The translations under genes were made by a program, and so were the position numbers. A DNA stretch of 64,000 nucleotides, taken from contig JAHQRK010000012.1 in assembly GCA_019828595.1 (NCBI GenBank), positions 620,001-684,000 on the forward strand, read 5' to 3'. The notes under the pieces are model-generated. The model ran no database searches. It had not been told where the DNA came from and saw nothing but the letters and a program-made list of their open reading frames with translations. Below are positions 33,364 to 45,514 of the stretch, in pieces. The stretch is from Aphanomyces cochlioides (taxonomy: Eukaryota > Oomycota > Saprolegniomycetes > Saprolegniales > Verrucalvaceae). The number at the start of each line of letters is the position of its first letter. The stretch's first letter is position 1.

Positions 33364-33960
33364 GTGGAAGCGCCGATCCCGTGGTGGCGTCTGCAGTCTT
33401 GCCACAGGCGACGAGAGCCACGACACCCTCCAACAACAACGACACCAGCTCCAACAACGACTACGTTGCCGCTCACTACATTGGCGCCGACAACCACAGC
33501 GCCACAGTTCAACGACAATGGCTCTGGCCTTTGGGGCGGCTCAATCAAGATCATGAACAACATTGAGGTGAACTGCAAGTCGTCCAATACTGTTACGTAT
33601 TTCCCTCCAGGGTACAGCATATATGACCTCAGCGTCGGTGCATCCGCCATGATCGGGCCATACAGCGGCTGGTACACGCTTGGCGTCCAGGAGAATGTTT
33701 TTGCCAAGTGTGCATCCGCTGGCGAGTGTGTGTGGGAGGGCAAGTCCGTGGACAACTACTGTTACAACTTTAGCGTCCACAAGGACTGCACCATCACGTA
33801 CAACGATTGTCCCCACCCTCGCGGCGATCCCTCGCCAGCTCCTGATGGACGCAAGCGATACAGCATCTCAGGCTCCGTCGATTCCAATGGCGTGTGCGTC
33901 CTCTCGGTGAATCCTATCGTTAGCGGATGCACCGGTGAATGCATTTGTTTCGCGAAGTAG
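33364..33960 (+). CDS. Cys-rich, probably secreted protein with Thr/Pro linker
   Basis: A Thr/Pro-rich linker (PPTTTTPAPTTTTLPL) leads into a domain of about 145 residues with some ten cysteines (NNIEVNCKSS, FAKCASAGECVWEG, NYCYNFSVHKDCTI, NDCPHP, NGVCVLSV, GCTGECICFAK), ending at TAG 33960. Cys-rich plus Thr linker is typical of secreted or wall-associated oomycete proteins. The 5' end is unresolved: no ATG starts this frame, so a short upstream exon with the signal peptide is expected. No family recognised. Confidence 0.5.
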   Translation: MEAPIPWWRLQSCHRRREPRHPPTTTTPAPTTTTLPLTTLAPTTTAPQFNDNGSGLWGGSIKIMNNIEVNCKSSNTVTYFPPGYSIYDLSVGASAMIGPYSGWYTLGVQENVFAKCASAGECVWEGKSVDNYCYNFSVHKDCTITYNDCPHPRGDPSPAPDGRKRYSISGSVDSNGVCVLSVNPIVSGCTGECICFAK

Positions 33961-34393
33961 GCCTCCATCACTCGGTGTATGTAATCATAATTGAGTCCTC
34001 TCACTCTGTTCTCCAACGGACTGTTTGTAGCGTCGCGTGCGGCGTTTTACTTGGCATGCATGAGCTTGTTCCGGCGACACAGCATGTCGACTTCATATAC
34101 TGTTGGTTCTCAGCGATCCTCCAAATTAGCGCTCATCAGCTTCATCAAGTCCTACAACCGACGCTCAACTTTGTTCCTCATCGAGAAATCCATCTATCGC
34201 AGCCAACAGGTGGTCCAGGATGGCCGTAAATAGCTGCAAATGGAGTAGAAACAAAAAGCTTTAAGCTCATCGACATGCAGAATTCCACGGTAAGTTGTGT
34301 GCTGGAATTGTCCATTTACCCAGTGCAGTTGGCGCATCAAGAACCGATTGAAGAAAGGGATGTAAAGCATGTGCCGCAGTTTGATTGATAGAG
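33961..34393. other. Intergenic region, no gene seen
   Basis: Lies between the Cys-rich gene and the 3' end of PI3K copy 2. Only unconvincing frames. Confidence 0.35.
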
Positions 34394-37300
34394 TTACAAG
34401 TACTTGTGGGCGATAATGTGCAAATAGTTGTCCCATCGCTTGAATCGATTGCCCAAGCAAAAGTCAATTGCAGCTTCAAACGATCTCGCAGCGTCGTCGT
34501 TGGACATACCGAGTAGACAGACTTCCACTAAGTGGCTAATGTCATCGCGATTGCGCAGTTCGGGCATGTCGGCCGGAATCATGAGCAAAAACAAAGTGAC
34601 CATCAGGTGGACATGCTTGCGGACAATATTGAATGCGTCCGTACACGTATCGACGAATTTGGCAAATTCCTTGGACTCCCTTCCTCCAAGTACATGCGCC
34701 ATTTCAGGCGTAAAGACAAATGGCGTCTTCTCACGTTTGATGCCAAACTAATTTGCAGTTGGAGCTTCCACTTGTTGTCAAAAATGTACCTGGTATTTGA
34801 AATGGCCCAAGAAATGGCCGAAATCAATATGAAAGTATCGTCCGCCATGAGTCATCTACATCATCTTTAGCTCATTCAAGTCAACTGAGCAATACCATAA
34901 TGTTATCGTTGTGGCGATCGCCAATGCCCAAAACACAAGTCGCGACACAGTAACCAGCACAGGATCGATGGAATAAATCGAGTGCATTGCGCAGACTCTT
35001 CTTGTCTTGGTTGTTGGCCTGGATCCAGCTGAGAAAACTGGTGTCGTCGAAAGCGCCCCAGTTGCCAACGCGTTTATGGATATCGGCTGTCGTGACAGAA
35101 TTCATAACGACTTGAAGGATACCGGTCATCGGACCAGTGGCAACGCATTTGTAAGGCTCCATGGCCAAATCCATGCCCTCGGCTCGCCACAATTCATCCA
35201 TGACGCGAATTAACTGTAGCGTGACACTGTCTTGGCGCACATCGTCGCCACTCTTGAAGATAATAGTGACAGGATCACCTCCAACCTCAGCATTCTCAAA
35301 TACAAGCCACAGTGGCAATTTTGCCGAGCCCATAACTTTGCACTTGCTAACCACAAGCTTCCCCACTTCAACGCGAGGATCAATGGGCAATTGAAATGAT
35401 TGCGGAAGGGTTTCGTTGAGTTCCTCGAGCTTCTTTCGCATCTCCACTTTGATGTCATCGAGCAACTTGCGGTTGGCCTTGAGTTGTTTGACGAACTGAC
35501 AGATAGCTTCAAACTTGCCGGTCGAACTGAAGAGAGTCGCTTGGAGCTCGAGAATGTCTCGCATTTTTGACGATGAAACATCGAGGAAGGTGTTGAGAAG
35601 TGTGCCAAATCGCTCACGGTACTGCTCGTTCTCGGCCTCGACTTTCATTGCCCAAAACAAATCAAATCCGATTTGATTGGGATTTCGCAAGCCGCGTTCA
35701 ATGAGTTGAAGAGCAAGAGGTGAAGCGTGATGGCTTTCGTACTTGATGGCCTGTACAAGTTGTGGAATAAAACAACTGTATGTAGTGTCTGCCATGTCAT
35801 TGAGGCGTTCGACTGCAAATTTGCGTACATCTTCGTTGGAAAACTCGGCATCCAGGAGGACAAGGTAGCCAGCAGGATGTTTTGATGATTCCCACTGACG
35901 CATCAAATGAAGCGCCTCCTTGGATTCGACAGGATCCACCCAGTTGACACAAGACAAGACGCGCGGCAAAGCTTCAAACTGCTCGATAAACAAGTGGCGA
36001 TGAGTCCACAAAACTCGCTTTTGTAGGCGATTGAGGTGGACAAGCGGATCTTGTTGCATGAGCAATTTAATTTCTTCCAGCAGACTGTCATTGCCAAGCA
36101 CTTCACTCGGCCGAATGAAAGAGCTCTCAGTGTCAGAGACGGACGAAGTCGACGAAGAAATGTTCCCAGTGCTGCACATGGTTGCATCAGCCAAGTTTGG
36201 ATATTCCACGGCTTCATAAGCAACAGCCCGGATGGCAGCCATCCACTCTTCACGTTCTTGCTTTGTTTGCGCACTCATCAAGTACACCCTCGACGTGTTG
36301 GCAGGTTTGAGCTTGAAGCCCCACGTTTGGGTTTGTCGTCTAGTGTTCTTATTCACGGCATACGTAGTGTAGACTTCGTTGAGCTGGTCAGCAATCAAAA
36401 CGGTGGCTCCCACAAGTGGAATGTGTTTCGTTGGCGCCGTTTGAGGACTATCCGAGTAGCTCAGTGTGGCCGTTCCTTGACTCAAAGAAAACCAGCGGTC
36501 TCGCCACTTGCTCATCGTTCCTTGTTGTCCCAACTTTTTGAGCCAACCTTTCTTGTCAATTGCAATGGGGCTCTCCACTTCGTCCGTGACTTCATCGAAC
36601 GAGTCTACAACCCCTTCTCCAACCTGGAATTTCACATCGGTTGGGAATCGTCGCCATGACATCTAGATGCACAGTTGATGCATGACCTGAATGGAATATT
36701 TTTACCTGCATGTACGGTTTGGCAGGGTCAATGACATGTGGCACAGGTCCATTTTTGCAGTTGTAAATGTTGGACAAGAGCTGAACATAAGTATCGCCTT
36801 GAATCAAGAGTCCATCGACATCGAAGATATTGACAGCAGTGGTTGCAAGACATTGACGGTCGTCGCTGCTAACACGTCCTGAACTATTTTTCTTCACACT
36901 GAAGATTGTCACGACGAGACGTGCACTATGTGGTACATCTCGAATTTTCATTTTGCTTCGCATCCATGTCGGCTGGTCCCACACCGCAGTGTAGCCTGCA
37001 CCTTCAATCAATTGCAATTTCGTATCGACCGTCTCACACCACTCTTCGAGAGGCTCACCACCATCGAAAAGCTGTGCGCGAACGACCACTTGGAAATATG
37101 CGAGGGGTTGGGTTTCAACTGTCACCTCATGAGATGTACGCTTGACTTGCGATGTATGTCCTGGCAAGTTGATTGACCGGTGGATGCAAAATCGAAGTGG
37201 CTCGTTCAGATTGCAACTTTTGGTGATGAGAGATGCAGTATTTGCTGGAATTTCAGGGTCAGCACTGGGTGGAAACGACGAAGACGAATCGCCCGACTGA

Positions 37301-38550
37301 TTGTCTTCGTCAGAGGAGGCAACACCGCCACGAGAAGATACGTTCATCGCGGCAACAAGGGAAGACAAACGGTTGGAACTTTTCGAGCTGAACATACCGC
37401 CATTGCTGCTTGACTTGCGAGCATGTGATGACACTGCCGAAAGCAGAGCTGGCTTGGAAACGAGAGATAGTCTCAAAGTCTTCTTGGTGAGAAAGCATTC
37501 ACGTACGTATTGGTAGTCAAGAATGAGACGACTTGGCTCAATGAGGTAGTCTTTAAAGCCCGTGAGTTTGAGGACATAGTCCGTGGAGACGAATGGTTTG
37601 AGTGGCACTGCATCTAGCGCATGTTGGTAGCATGCAAAGATGTGGTCGATAGTTTCTTGAACTGTAAATGTCCGCTGAAGATTAAGCCGAACGTCAGTTT
37701 TAGCTGTGGCACGGACTTCTTGGAGGCACAACATGCGGCGGTATTGCTGATTGATTACTTGGAAAGGCACAGTGTGGCAAAGCGCAGTGACCCATTTCAT
37801 GTACTCGGTTTCAGAAACAGCTTGAAGGACCCAGATGCGGTTTGTAGTCACGAGTTCAAAAGCCCACCACAAATCCTTTTCACCACTTGGTTGAAGCGAC
37901 GTGAGCTTGTCCAACTCGATTGTGCCTTTTTGCATCTTGATACGCTCCACGCGAGTGAGTTTGGCGCTTGGCTCTTTGGCGTAATACGCAATAACATTGC
38001 CTTCTAACTGCATGAAGCGGCTTTTCATGGCAACATTGCCAACACCTCGCTTTTTAAGCCAACCATTAACTTGGACGGCAGCAGAAGCAGCAGCAGTGCT
38101 CGTATCGTTGTTTACAGCAGGATCTTCTTGAAGCAGTTCTGCAGGAAGACGTGCAACAGTCTTGATCACACTCATGTGCCCCCCAGTGATTGTATCATTA
38201 GGATCCTGCATGGCTGTGTGGTCAAAATGATCATGGGCAGCCCAATCGCCCTCTTCTAGTCGGTATTCAGGGGCGGTGGCACGCAATTCAAGCTCTTCTG
38301 GCGTCGTGCCAACATGAACATCTTGCAAAATGCTCGCAACGGCTTCACGAAGGCGAACACTTTCCTTGGAATGAATCAAGCTCGGAAATGGATGCCACGT
38401 CGGCGCGATAGCTTCTGCATTGTTGTTGTCGTTGTTGTCGTGGAGCTCGTTTTCAAAGAGCGCGTCCCAGCTAAGTCCATATGGACTCAGCTCTTCCATG
38501 GACGGAACAAGCATCCGTGCCGCAGCCTTGTCTTCTGTCGTGGCCGCCAT
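34394..38550 (-). CDS. PI3K cluster copy 2: PH-RBD-C2-PH-PIK-PI3K
   Basis: Exon 1 (38550-36706) starts MAATTEDKAAARMLVPSMEE. It carries the shared N-terminal block (SLIHSKESVRLREAVASIL), PH1 (VNGWLKKRGVGNVAMKSRFM), a Ras-binding domain (VQETIDHIFACYQHALDAVP), a Ser-rich insert and C2 (EPLRFCIHRSINLPGHT). A 43-nt intron precedes PH2 at 36662 (KGWLKKLGQQGTMSKWRDRW). Then the PIK helical domain (NPNQIGFDLFWAMKVEAE) and kinase (IIFKSGDDVRQD, GIGDRHNDNIM, HIDFGHFLG, FGIKREKTPFVFTPEM across an intron). All catalytic motifs are intact. Predicted to phosphorylate phosphoinositides at the 3-OH at membranes, controlled by a Ras-like GTPase. Both PH domains have a K/R-x-R signature (KSR, RDR). It converges with copy 1. 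Confidence 0.92.
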
Positions 38551-38585
38551 ATCCTTTCAAGACCAAGCGCAAGGTGAAATGAGTT

Positions 38586-38636
38586 ATCCGGATGCATCCT
38601 TGTTACAACGAGGATCTCATTTTTCCGTATCCGGAT
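38586..38636. promoter_or_regulatory. Two ATCCGGAT palindromes upstream of PI3K copy 2
   Basis: TTATCCGGAT at 38584-38593 and TATCCGGAT at 38628-38636, 43 bp apart and 35-85 bp upstream of the start codon. The same word clusters upstream of PI3K copy 6 and the DENN gene. Regulatory role is inferred only. Confidence 0.35.
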
Positions 38637-39652
38637 GTTCTCCATTGACAATCTTCCCAGAACTTCCGTGGATGTGCGCGAAAAAAGCTAGGCGGCACAG
38701 CTCTGGCGAGGATCATGGAGGATGGCAAGGTAACTCTGTCGTCGCTCATGACCTCTCTGTTGATGAAGCAATGGATGTGTTTCACATCCCCCAACCCCGC
38801 CCCTACTGAATCTATGAGCCTCCAGTTCCCCACAAGCACGATTTGTCACTTTACCAGCTGGAGACACTGTCTGGGCTGTATTCATTGCTCATGTGCATGT
38901 CAGCGGGTACATCTTTCATCTCTTCATAGCTATTTTGCCCCCACGCTCCATGATATTGTGAAATGCGTTCGAACGGGCTTGATTCAATCATTCGTGTTGC
39001 ACGGACACAGCCCACGATGTCGTCGACCAGTCGCACATAGAGCAAACCGCATACATAGGGGATGGTGAATCTCGTGGGATTCAACTCAGAGCGCTAGCTC
39101 TGACTCACCGAGAGCATTTCCTTGTGCGTTGCTGTCGCTTGGAAGAACTGCGAGTTGCCGAGCCGTGCTGCGATTTGGACAAAACCATCCACCAGTCGGA
39201 CAGTGTGTCACACATCTCACTGTCAACTACGGTATAAACGATACGACGACCAATAGCATCATATCATGTATTATTACCTTTCGTTGCAATCTGGTCGCGA
39301 CCTGAATCGACAACAATAAAAATTCAGCCATCCCAACCTAGTACACAACACTTTGACCATTCGCCGTGGATGCCACCAGCACAAGCGACCGATATCCGCC
39401 ACATTCTGGCTCGGCGTTGAGATCTCCCTGCAGCGTAAGGTGATAACTCCTTTCTCCACAAGGTACCTTGATTAGGCTCGCCAAGAAGCTTAGCTGATGG
39501 AGCCTTGACGAACTCAGGGTTCCAGTGCGCCATGCATGAAGATTTGTCGCGGTGGAAGCGTCCTTGAAGAGCCTTATTCCGTGCCAATGGAGCCCGCCTT
39601 CTTTGCTGCAGGAGTTATTATGCACTCGATTCCAAATTGGACTGGGCTGCCG

Positions 39653-39694
39653 AATCGAATCGACTAGCCAGAATCGACTAACAATCGACTAGCC
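39653..39694. repeat. Short AATCGACTA minisatellite
   Basis: GAATCGAATCGACTAGCC, AGAATCGACTAAC and AATCGACTAGCC follow one another, giving three to four degenerate units. Confidence 0.6.
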
Positions 39695-40788
39695 AATCAT
39701 ATATCAGTATTTTCAATATTTTGACCAATCAAATCACCTTAATTATATGACTTGGGGAAAGGCCGTGGGGAAAGGCCATGATGGACGCTGACTCGCGGAA
39801 GATACGCGCGGCGTCTTGACGCTTCATAACGAGGTTGTATTGGGCGTAGAAATCATGCATGACGGTATTCTGGGATGCAGGTACCATTGCTAGGAAGAAA
39901 TTGTACTTAACTTTGTATACTATACAATATTTCATATTAAATTTAGCATAGTCGATTGCTATGCGATTTGGCCAATGACCTCCCAAGTCCACATTTCACT
40001 GAAAAGGACAATAACCCATCATTTAGAAGTCCTTTCCGCCTCGTCTAATTTCACTAGACGACGACAGAGTGCATCATCTCCTACACTAAACCGACGACGG
40101 ACGTTTCGGATTTATGATAGAGCTCGCCATGATGCAAGTTCCATGAAGCTTGGAAGAGACTATGGCATATATTTTCTCCCCGTGAGAACCGCCATGCCTT
40201 GTGTGCGACGTGGTCAACCTCGACAAGGTTGCATCAAGCACATCTCGTTGTGCATGCTTTCTGCGATGTATGAAGCCAAGTATTGGGTCGCGACGGCTTC
40301 TACTCGTTGGGTTCACGGTATCTGAACCACACTTTTCTCGGGCCCATGGATGTCGTTGGATTGAACAATTTCGACTGGAGTTTCTGACTCAATCCATGGA
40401 AATAAGACGTTACAAAGAGCCCACCGTGCTTGAGCTTCCATCTCGAGCTAGGCCTCGGCAGAGAGGCGACGGCAGAGCGGCCAATTCTGCCTCGAATGTA
40501 TTCGCACCATACATGTGGTCGAGCAATGTAATTCCGGATAGAAATACAAAAACCGTGTCAACTTGTATCCGAAAAGTAAAAAAATTGGAGCTGAACAATC
40601 CGCTATTAAACTTTTTAAAAAAATATGTATCACATTTGAGTCGTAAGGTCTAAATTAAATAAAATTTTGACGAAAATGACAATTATTTTAGCTGTTTTTC
40701 AAAGAGTTGTAAGAGCTGGTCAGGCGATCGCCACAAGTGGGAATCACACGAAGCAGTCACCGCGAAACCGGGGCGCTTGCATCTCGAG

Positions 40789-43700
40789 ATGAGTCGTGCC
40801 ACGCCCGCTACGTACGATGGAATGGACATGCAATCGATGGCTCAATCAGGTAAATTGCCATCGTTCCATGATTTGAATCCGTTTGCGCACTATGGACACA
40901 ATAAGAATGGTGGTGCGCAACCCCAAGAAGGTGGACCTTCTGGGAGATGGCAGCCTGTGCCAGGTCTTGTCCACTCCAAGGAAAGTTTAGCACTTCGACA
41001 ATCCATCGGCTCTATTTTGAAGCAAGTCCACGAAGAAGTGTCAACAGAGAAGCTCGAAATTCGCGCCAATACACCGGAATACCGTTTGGAAACGGATGAC
41101 TGGATTGCCCATCAAAACAGTAAAAATGTACTGCCACCAACACTGAAATCGGTTGCTCGTCTACCGATGTCCCTGTTGACAGTCAACCCACGGGCGAAAG
41201 CAGGTCGCGACCTTTCAAAAATGACGATGGGAATATTGAAAAAGCGCGGCGAAACAAACAAAGCGTTCAAGAAGCGCTTCTTCGACTTGGAAGGAAAGCA
41301 GCTTTCATACTACCGTAAAGAACCGTACAAGAATGGTGTCATGCTTGGCAACAACGAAAAAGCGTCGCTTGTTACAGGTGTCATTAATTTGCACGATGTG
41401 TCTGCCGTCCAGCCTCATGGAGATCAATCTGTTGCGTGGGGCTTTGAACTCGTCACGACCGCTCGTACGTGGATTTTAGCTGCTGAATCCGAGCAAGAGT
41501 ACCACATGTGGGTAGAAGCGATTTGCCACTCTGTGCCATTTCACTCTGTGAATATCATTTACCGACGAATGCTCCAGCTTGCAGAAGTGAGTGCCAATGC
41601 TGCAAACGAAGTGCGTTTGGTGCTTCTCCCCTCATACACCGTTGAAGAAACAGTGGAGCATATCTTTGAGTGCTACCAGAATATGTTGGATGCTGTCCCG
41701 CTTCACCCGTACAACCCAAAGGAGTATGTTCTCAAATTGACAGGATTTCGCGATTACATGATTGATCCAAAGCGTGAAGTCAGCAACTACCAGCATGTCC
41801 GCGAATGTTTGCTGACGAAGAAGACTCTGTGTTTGACACTTGTTCATCGCTCCAAGATTGACGGACCTGAGCTTTTGAAGGGATTGAGTCAATCGCAGGA
41901 TCTATTGTACAACGAAAAAGTTTGTTTGCTCACGAGCAAGGGCTCTCGGTCTAATCTGAACTTCACCACTCTCGGTGGAGAATGGAAAGAGGGCCAGGTG
42001 GACAACCAAGACTCGACTCAAGCTGTGGGTAAGAGTTGCCACTACCATGAACCATTGCGATTCTGCATCAATCGTGTTCTCAACATTCCTCGATACACAA
42101 CCCATTTGAAGCGAGATGCGCATGAAGTGGGCATTGAAGGCCGTCCCCTCTTGTTCACGAACGGCATTGTGGTAGTTGAGCTCTACAACGGTGGAAAGCT
42201 TCTTGAACCCCCTATTGAAACTACAGATGTTCGCATGAAAGCACAAATGGACGATGGTTTGATTGCTCTCTGGACTGAGCCCAGGTGGTACCGAACCAAG
42301 ACGCGTCTGAATGAAATTCCACGATCAGCGCGTCTCGTGTTTACGTTCTATGGCGTCCGGAAAAACCAAGGAGGTTCTGTTTCAAATAACAGCGATGGCT
42401 CTGATCGTGAACGTATCCTTACCACCGGTATTAACGTGTTTGATGTCGAAGGCCTTATCGCCCAGGGCGAACAATATGTCCAAATGATTGACAACTTGCA
42501 CCACTGCCATTACGGCTCAGTTCCACATATAGTTGATACTCATAAGCCACTGATTCATGTAGGTTGATCGATGCTCCACATCGCTGATTGATGATGTAGG
42601 TGAGCTTGTCGTCGTACCACACAGATATCGCATTCGACTGGTCCACCGGCAATGGTTGGGTTGAAAAAGAAAACACACAACGCAGCGCCACACTTGAAAA
42701 GTCTGGCTGGCTCAAGAAGACTGGCAAGAGCTTTACGTTGTCGCAGTGGCAAAAAAGATGGTTTCATCTCAGTCAGAAAACTAGTTCGTTGTCCTACGCC
42801 GAGGATATCAACTTGCCTGTCAAGCACACAATTAATATTGCCGGTGCGACTGTGCGAGCTACGGATGAGTTGAATTCGAAGTTCACGACGTTTGTGACGT
42901 CTAAGAGCACGAAAAAGGAACAACAGACTTGGGTGTTCAAATTGAAACCCGCTGACACGAGCCGTGAGTTTGTTTTTTCTGCCAACTCCAAGCAAGAACG
43001 TGAAGAATGGATGACAGCTATTAATATGGTGGCCCGCGGTGAAACTTTCTCTGACGACGAAGACAACCAACTCGAGGGAGACACGAGCAATTTGTCGATC
43101 GCAAGCAACTACTCTGAACCTCGGGCCTCTGTATTGCGCTCTGTCATGATGCCTCAATCCTCCGTTTTCTTGACTCAAAGAGCGTCGTCGGTATCCTCCA
43201 ATAGTACTGACAGCAATATCCGAGCATTGGACGACTTGCGCGGTATCATTGCCAGTGATCCATTGTACCGACTGAGCTCGTACGAAAAAGCCATCATGTG
43301 GAAGAATCGACATCAATTCAAAAACGATTTCGACGCACTGCCTCGTATTCTCACATGTGTCAACTGGAGCGATTCGAGAGAAGTGGATGAAGTCGTGAGT
43401 ATGCTGCCTCAATGGAACCAGGCGAGCCATCCTGCTGGCTACATTCGCTTGCTTGACATGGAATTTGCCAACGAAAGTGTGCGTGAATTCGCTGTGCAGA
43501 AGCTTAGTGAAATGGCCGATACAACATTCAGTTACTTTTTGCCGCAGTTGGTGCAAGCCCTGAAGTACGAGAACCACCACGTATCCCCTCTTGCAAAGCA
43601 TTTGATCAAGCGTGCCATTGAAAACCCCAACCAAATTGGTTTTGATTTGTTCTGGGCCATGAAGGTCGAATCCTACAACGAACAGTACAAAGAACGCTAT

Positions 43701-44922
43701 GGCCTCCTCTTGAACACTTACGTGGATGTGTGCTCGCGCAAGATGAGATCCATTTTGGAATTGCAAGACAAGTTGTTTTCAGAGAAAGGTGAATTTGAAG
43801 ATATTTGTCAAATGGTCAAGCAATTGCATCACCAAGGCAAGACCAAGGAAGATATCAAGACCGCCATGCGTGAACGGCTCACTAAGTTGAACGAAACCTT
43901 GCCGTCGTCGTACCAGTTGCCCATCGATCCTCGTGTCGAAGTCGGCAAGATTCTCGTGCACAAGTGCAAGATCATGAGCTCTGCCAAGTTGCCACTCTGG
44001 TTGGAATTTGAAAATGCCGAAGAAGGTGGTGATCCAGTCGTGATTATTTTCAAGGCCGGTGATGATGTCCGTCAAGATTGCTTGACGCTACAATTAATCC
44101 GATTGATGGACGAAATGTGGCGTGAAGATGGTAAAGATTTGGCCATGGAGCCGTATAAATGTGTGTCGACTGGTCCAATGACTGGTCTTGTGCAAGTCGT
44201 CCTTCACTCGGTCACCACAGCCGCCATTCACAAGCGCGGTGGTGGTGTTATCGGCGCGTTCGACGATACCAGTTTTGCCAGCTGGATTTTTGCCAACAAC
44301 GGTGATCCCCGAAGCTACAAGACAGCCGTCGATCTCTTTTTGCGATCGTGCGCTGGTTATTGTGTTGCCACATACGTGTTGGGTATTGGCGATCGTCACA
44401 ACGACAACATTATGGTGAGCCCTTAAACACTACTTCAGCTGACGACGGGATGTAGATGACCAAGCAAGGACGATATTTCCACATCGATTTCGGCCACTTT
44501 TTGGGCTTCATGAAATACCAGGTTAGTTCAAACTTGATGATCATGAGTTGACACTTTCGTTGTAGTACGGCATCAAACGCGAGCAAACGCCGTTTGTGTT
44601 CACTCCTGAAATGCGTTACGTGTTCAAGCCTCAGACCCAAGATGGCCGGGACGAATACCCGCGATTCCAAAAGCTTTGTGGAGAAGCTTTCAATGTTGTT
44701 CGTCGTCACATGCACTTGTTGGTGTCCCTTTTGTTGTTGATGATTCCAGCAGACATGCCTGAACTGCGCCACCGAGATGACATTAGCCATATTGTCGAAG
44801 TGACTGCGCAGAAGTTGACGGACGAAGAGGCTGCCGCGTTCTTTGCCGACTTGACCAACCAGTGCATGAGCAACACAATGAAGCGCATTGATAACACTCT
44901 TCATATTATCAAGCATAGATAG
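40789..44922 (+). CDS. PI3K cluster copy 3: PH-RBD-C2-PH-PIK-PI3K
   Basis: Four exons, about 1335 residues. Exon 1 (40789-42558, start MSRATPATYDGMDMQ) has the block RWQPVPGLVHSKESLALRQS, PH1 (residues about 145-253, GILKKRGETNKAFKKRFFDL), a Ras-binding domain (about 272-370, SYTVEETVEHIFECYQNMLD) and C2 (about 421-585, PLRFCINRVLNIPRYTTHLK). After a 41-nt intron come PH2 (about 620-740), the helical PIK domain (about 815-985) and the kinase: IIFKAGDDVRQD, GIGDRHNDNIM, HIDFGHFLG and YGIKREQTPFVFTPEM, with two more short introns. All catalytic residues are present. The basic activation loop (KREQ) and RBD point to class I/II-like PI3K, not Vps34. PH1 fits the K-Xn-K-x-R signature of PIP3 binders. 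Confidence 0.95.
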
Positions 44923-45514
44923 AAGCAAGCCCCCCCCCGCGAGTTGGTTGTGGAATATTTTTTATATAACATTGACTTGTATTCCATTGCTACAGTACTC
45001 CCTCTCATTCTTGTCGCAAAGCGAGTCCGTGGCGCGTCCATCATCGCACCCGTGGATTTGATATGTCTCGCCCCATGTGGTGGTTGTGCCACCCAGCGGA
45101 TCGCGTCGCAATGTACTGTATTTCGGTCTGCGAAAAGGTCAAAGGATTCATCGATCATTGGGCTTTTCTCTTTGAACGTGCCATTTCTTTGCACCTTGTG
45201 GCTTGTCGCGAATTGCATGGTGCGATTCAATCTCCGCCGTCAACGCGCTTTACCTTCTTGGACTTTTCACGAGCGCGCCGCTCGCACGTCCGTGTCATCA
45301 TTGGACGACTGTCGATTGGGAGCAAAAATGCGCGTCCACGCTATTTGATAAAAACCCGGTATTTCGTATACACCGGGTTTTTAATTGGTGTCTCAAAACC
45401 AATCTACTTTATCTTAGTATACATATTGTAACACCGGGTATTTGGCTGATCCCACCTTGTCAGACGAAGATATAGACTGCACATCAACATTAGAAGTCGC
45501 TTCAGTTGACAACC
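44923..45514. other. Spacer between PI3K copies 3 and 4
   Basis: No gene seen. Includes a C run after the copy 3 stop and a perfect 11-bp stem hairpin at 45350-45382. Confidence 0.4.
45350..45382. other. Perfect 11-bp stem hairpin
   Basis: AAAAACCCGGT (45350-45360) pairs exactly with ACCGGGTTTTT (45372-45382) across an 11-nt loop. A third CACCGGGTATT follows near 45432. It lies upstream of PI3K copy 4; meaning unknown. Confidence 0.5.

Larger units (their letters stand above)
38551..40788. other. Divergent spacer between PI3K copies 2 and 3
   Basis: About 2.2 kb. Near copy 2 it has two ATCCGGAT palindromes. A minus-strand frame at 39625-39338 ends ECGGYRSLVLVASTANGQSV and looks protein-like, and another at 39992-39729 contains HDFYAQYNLVMKRQDAARIF; neither is recognised, and both may be gene fragments. 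A small AATCGACTA minisatellite lies at 39653-39694. The 300 bp before copy 3 are AT-rich. Confidence 0.4.

Noticed and set aside
42555..43766. 403-codon minus-strand open frame across PI3K copy 3
   Set aside because: Antisense shadow of a well-supported PI3K exon.
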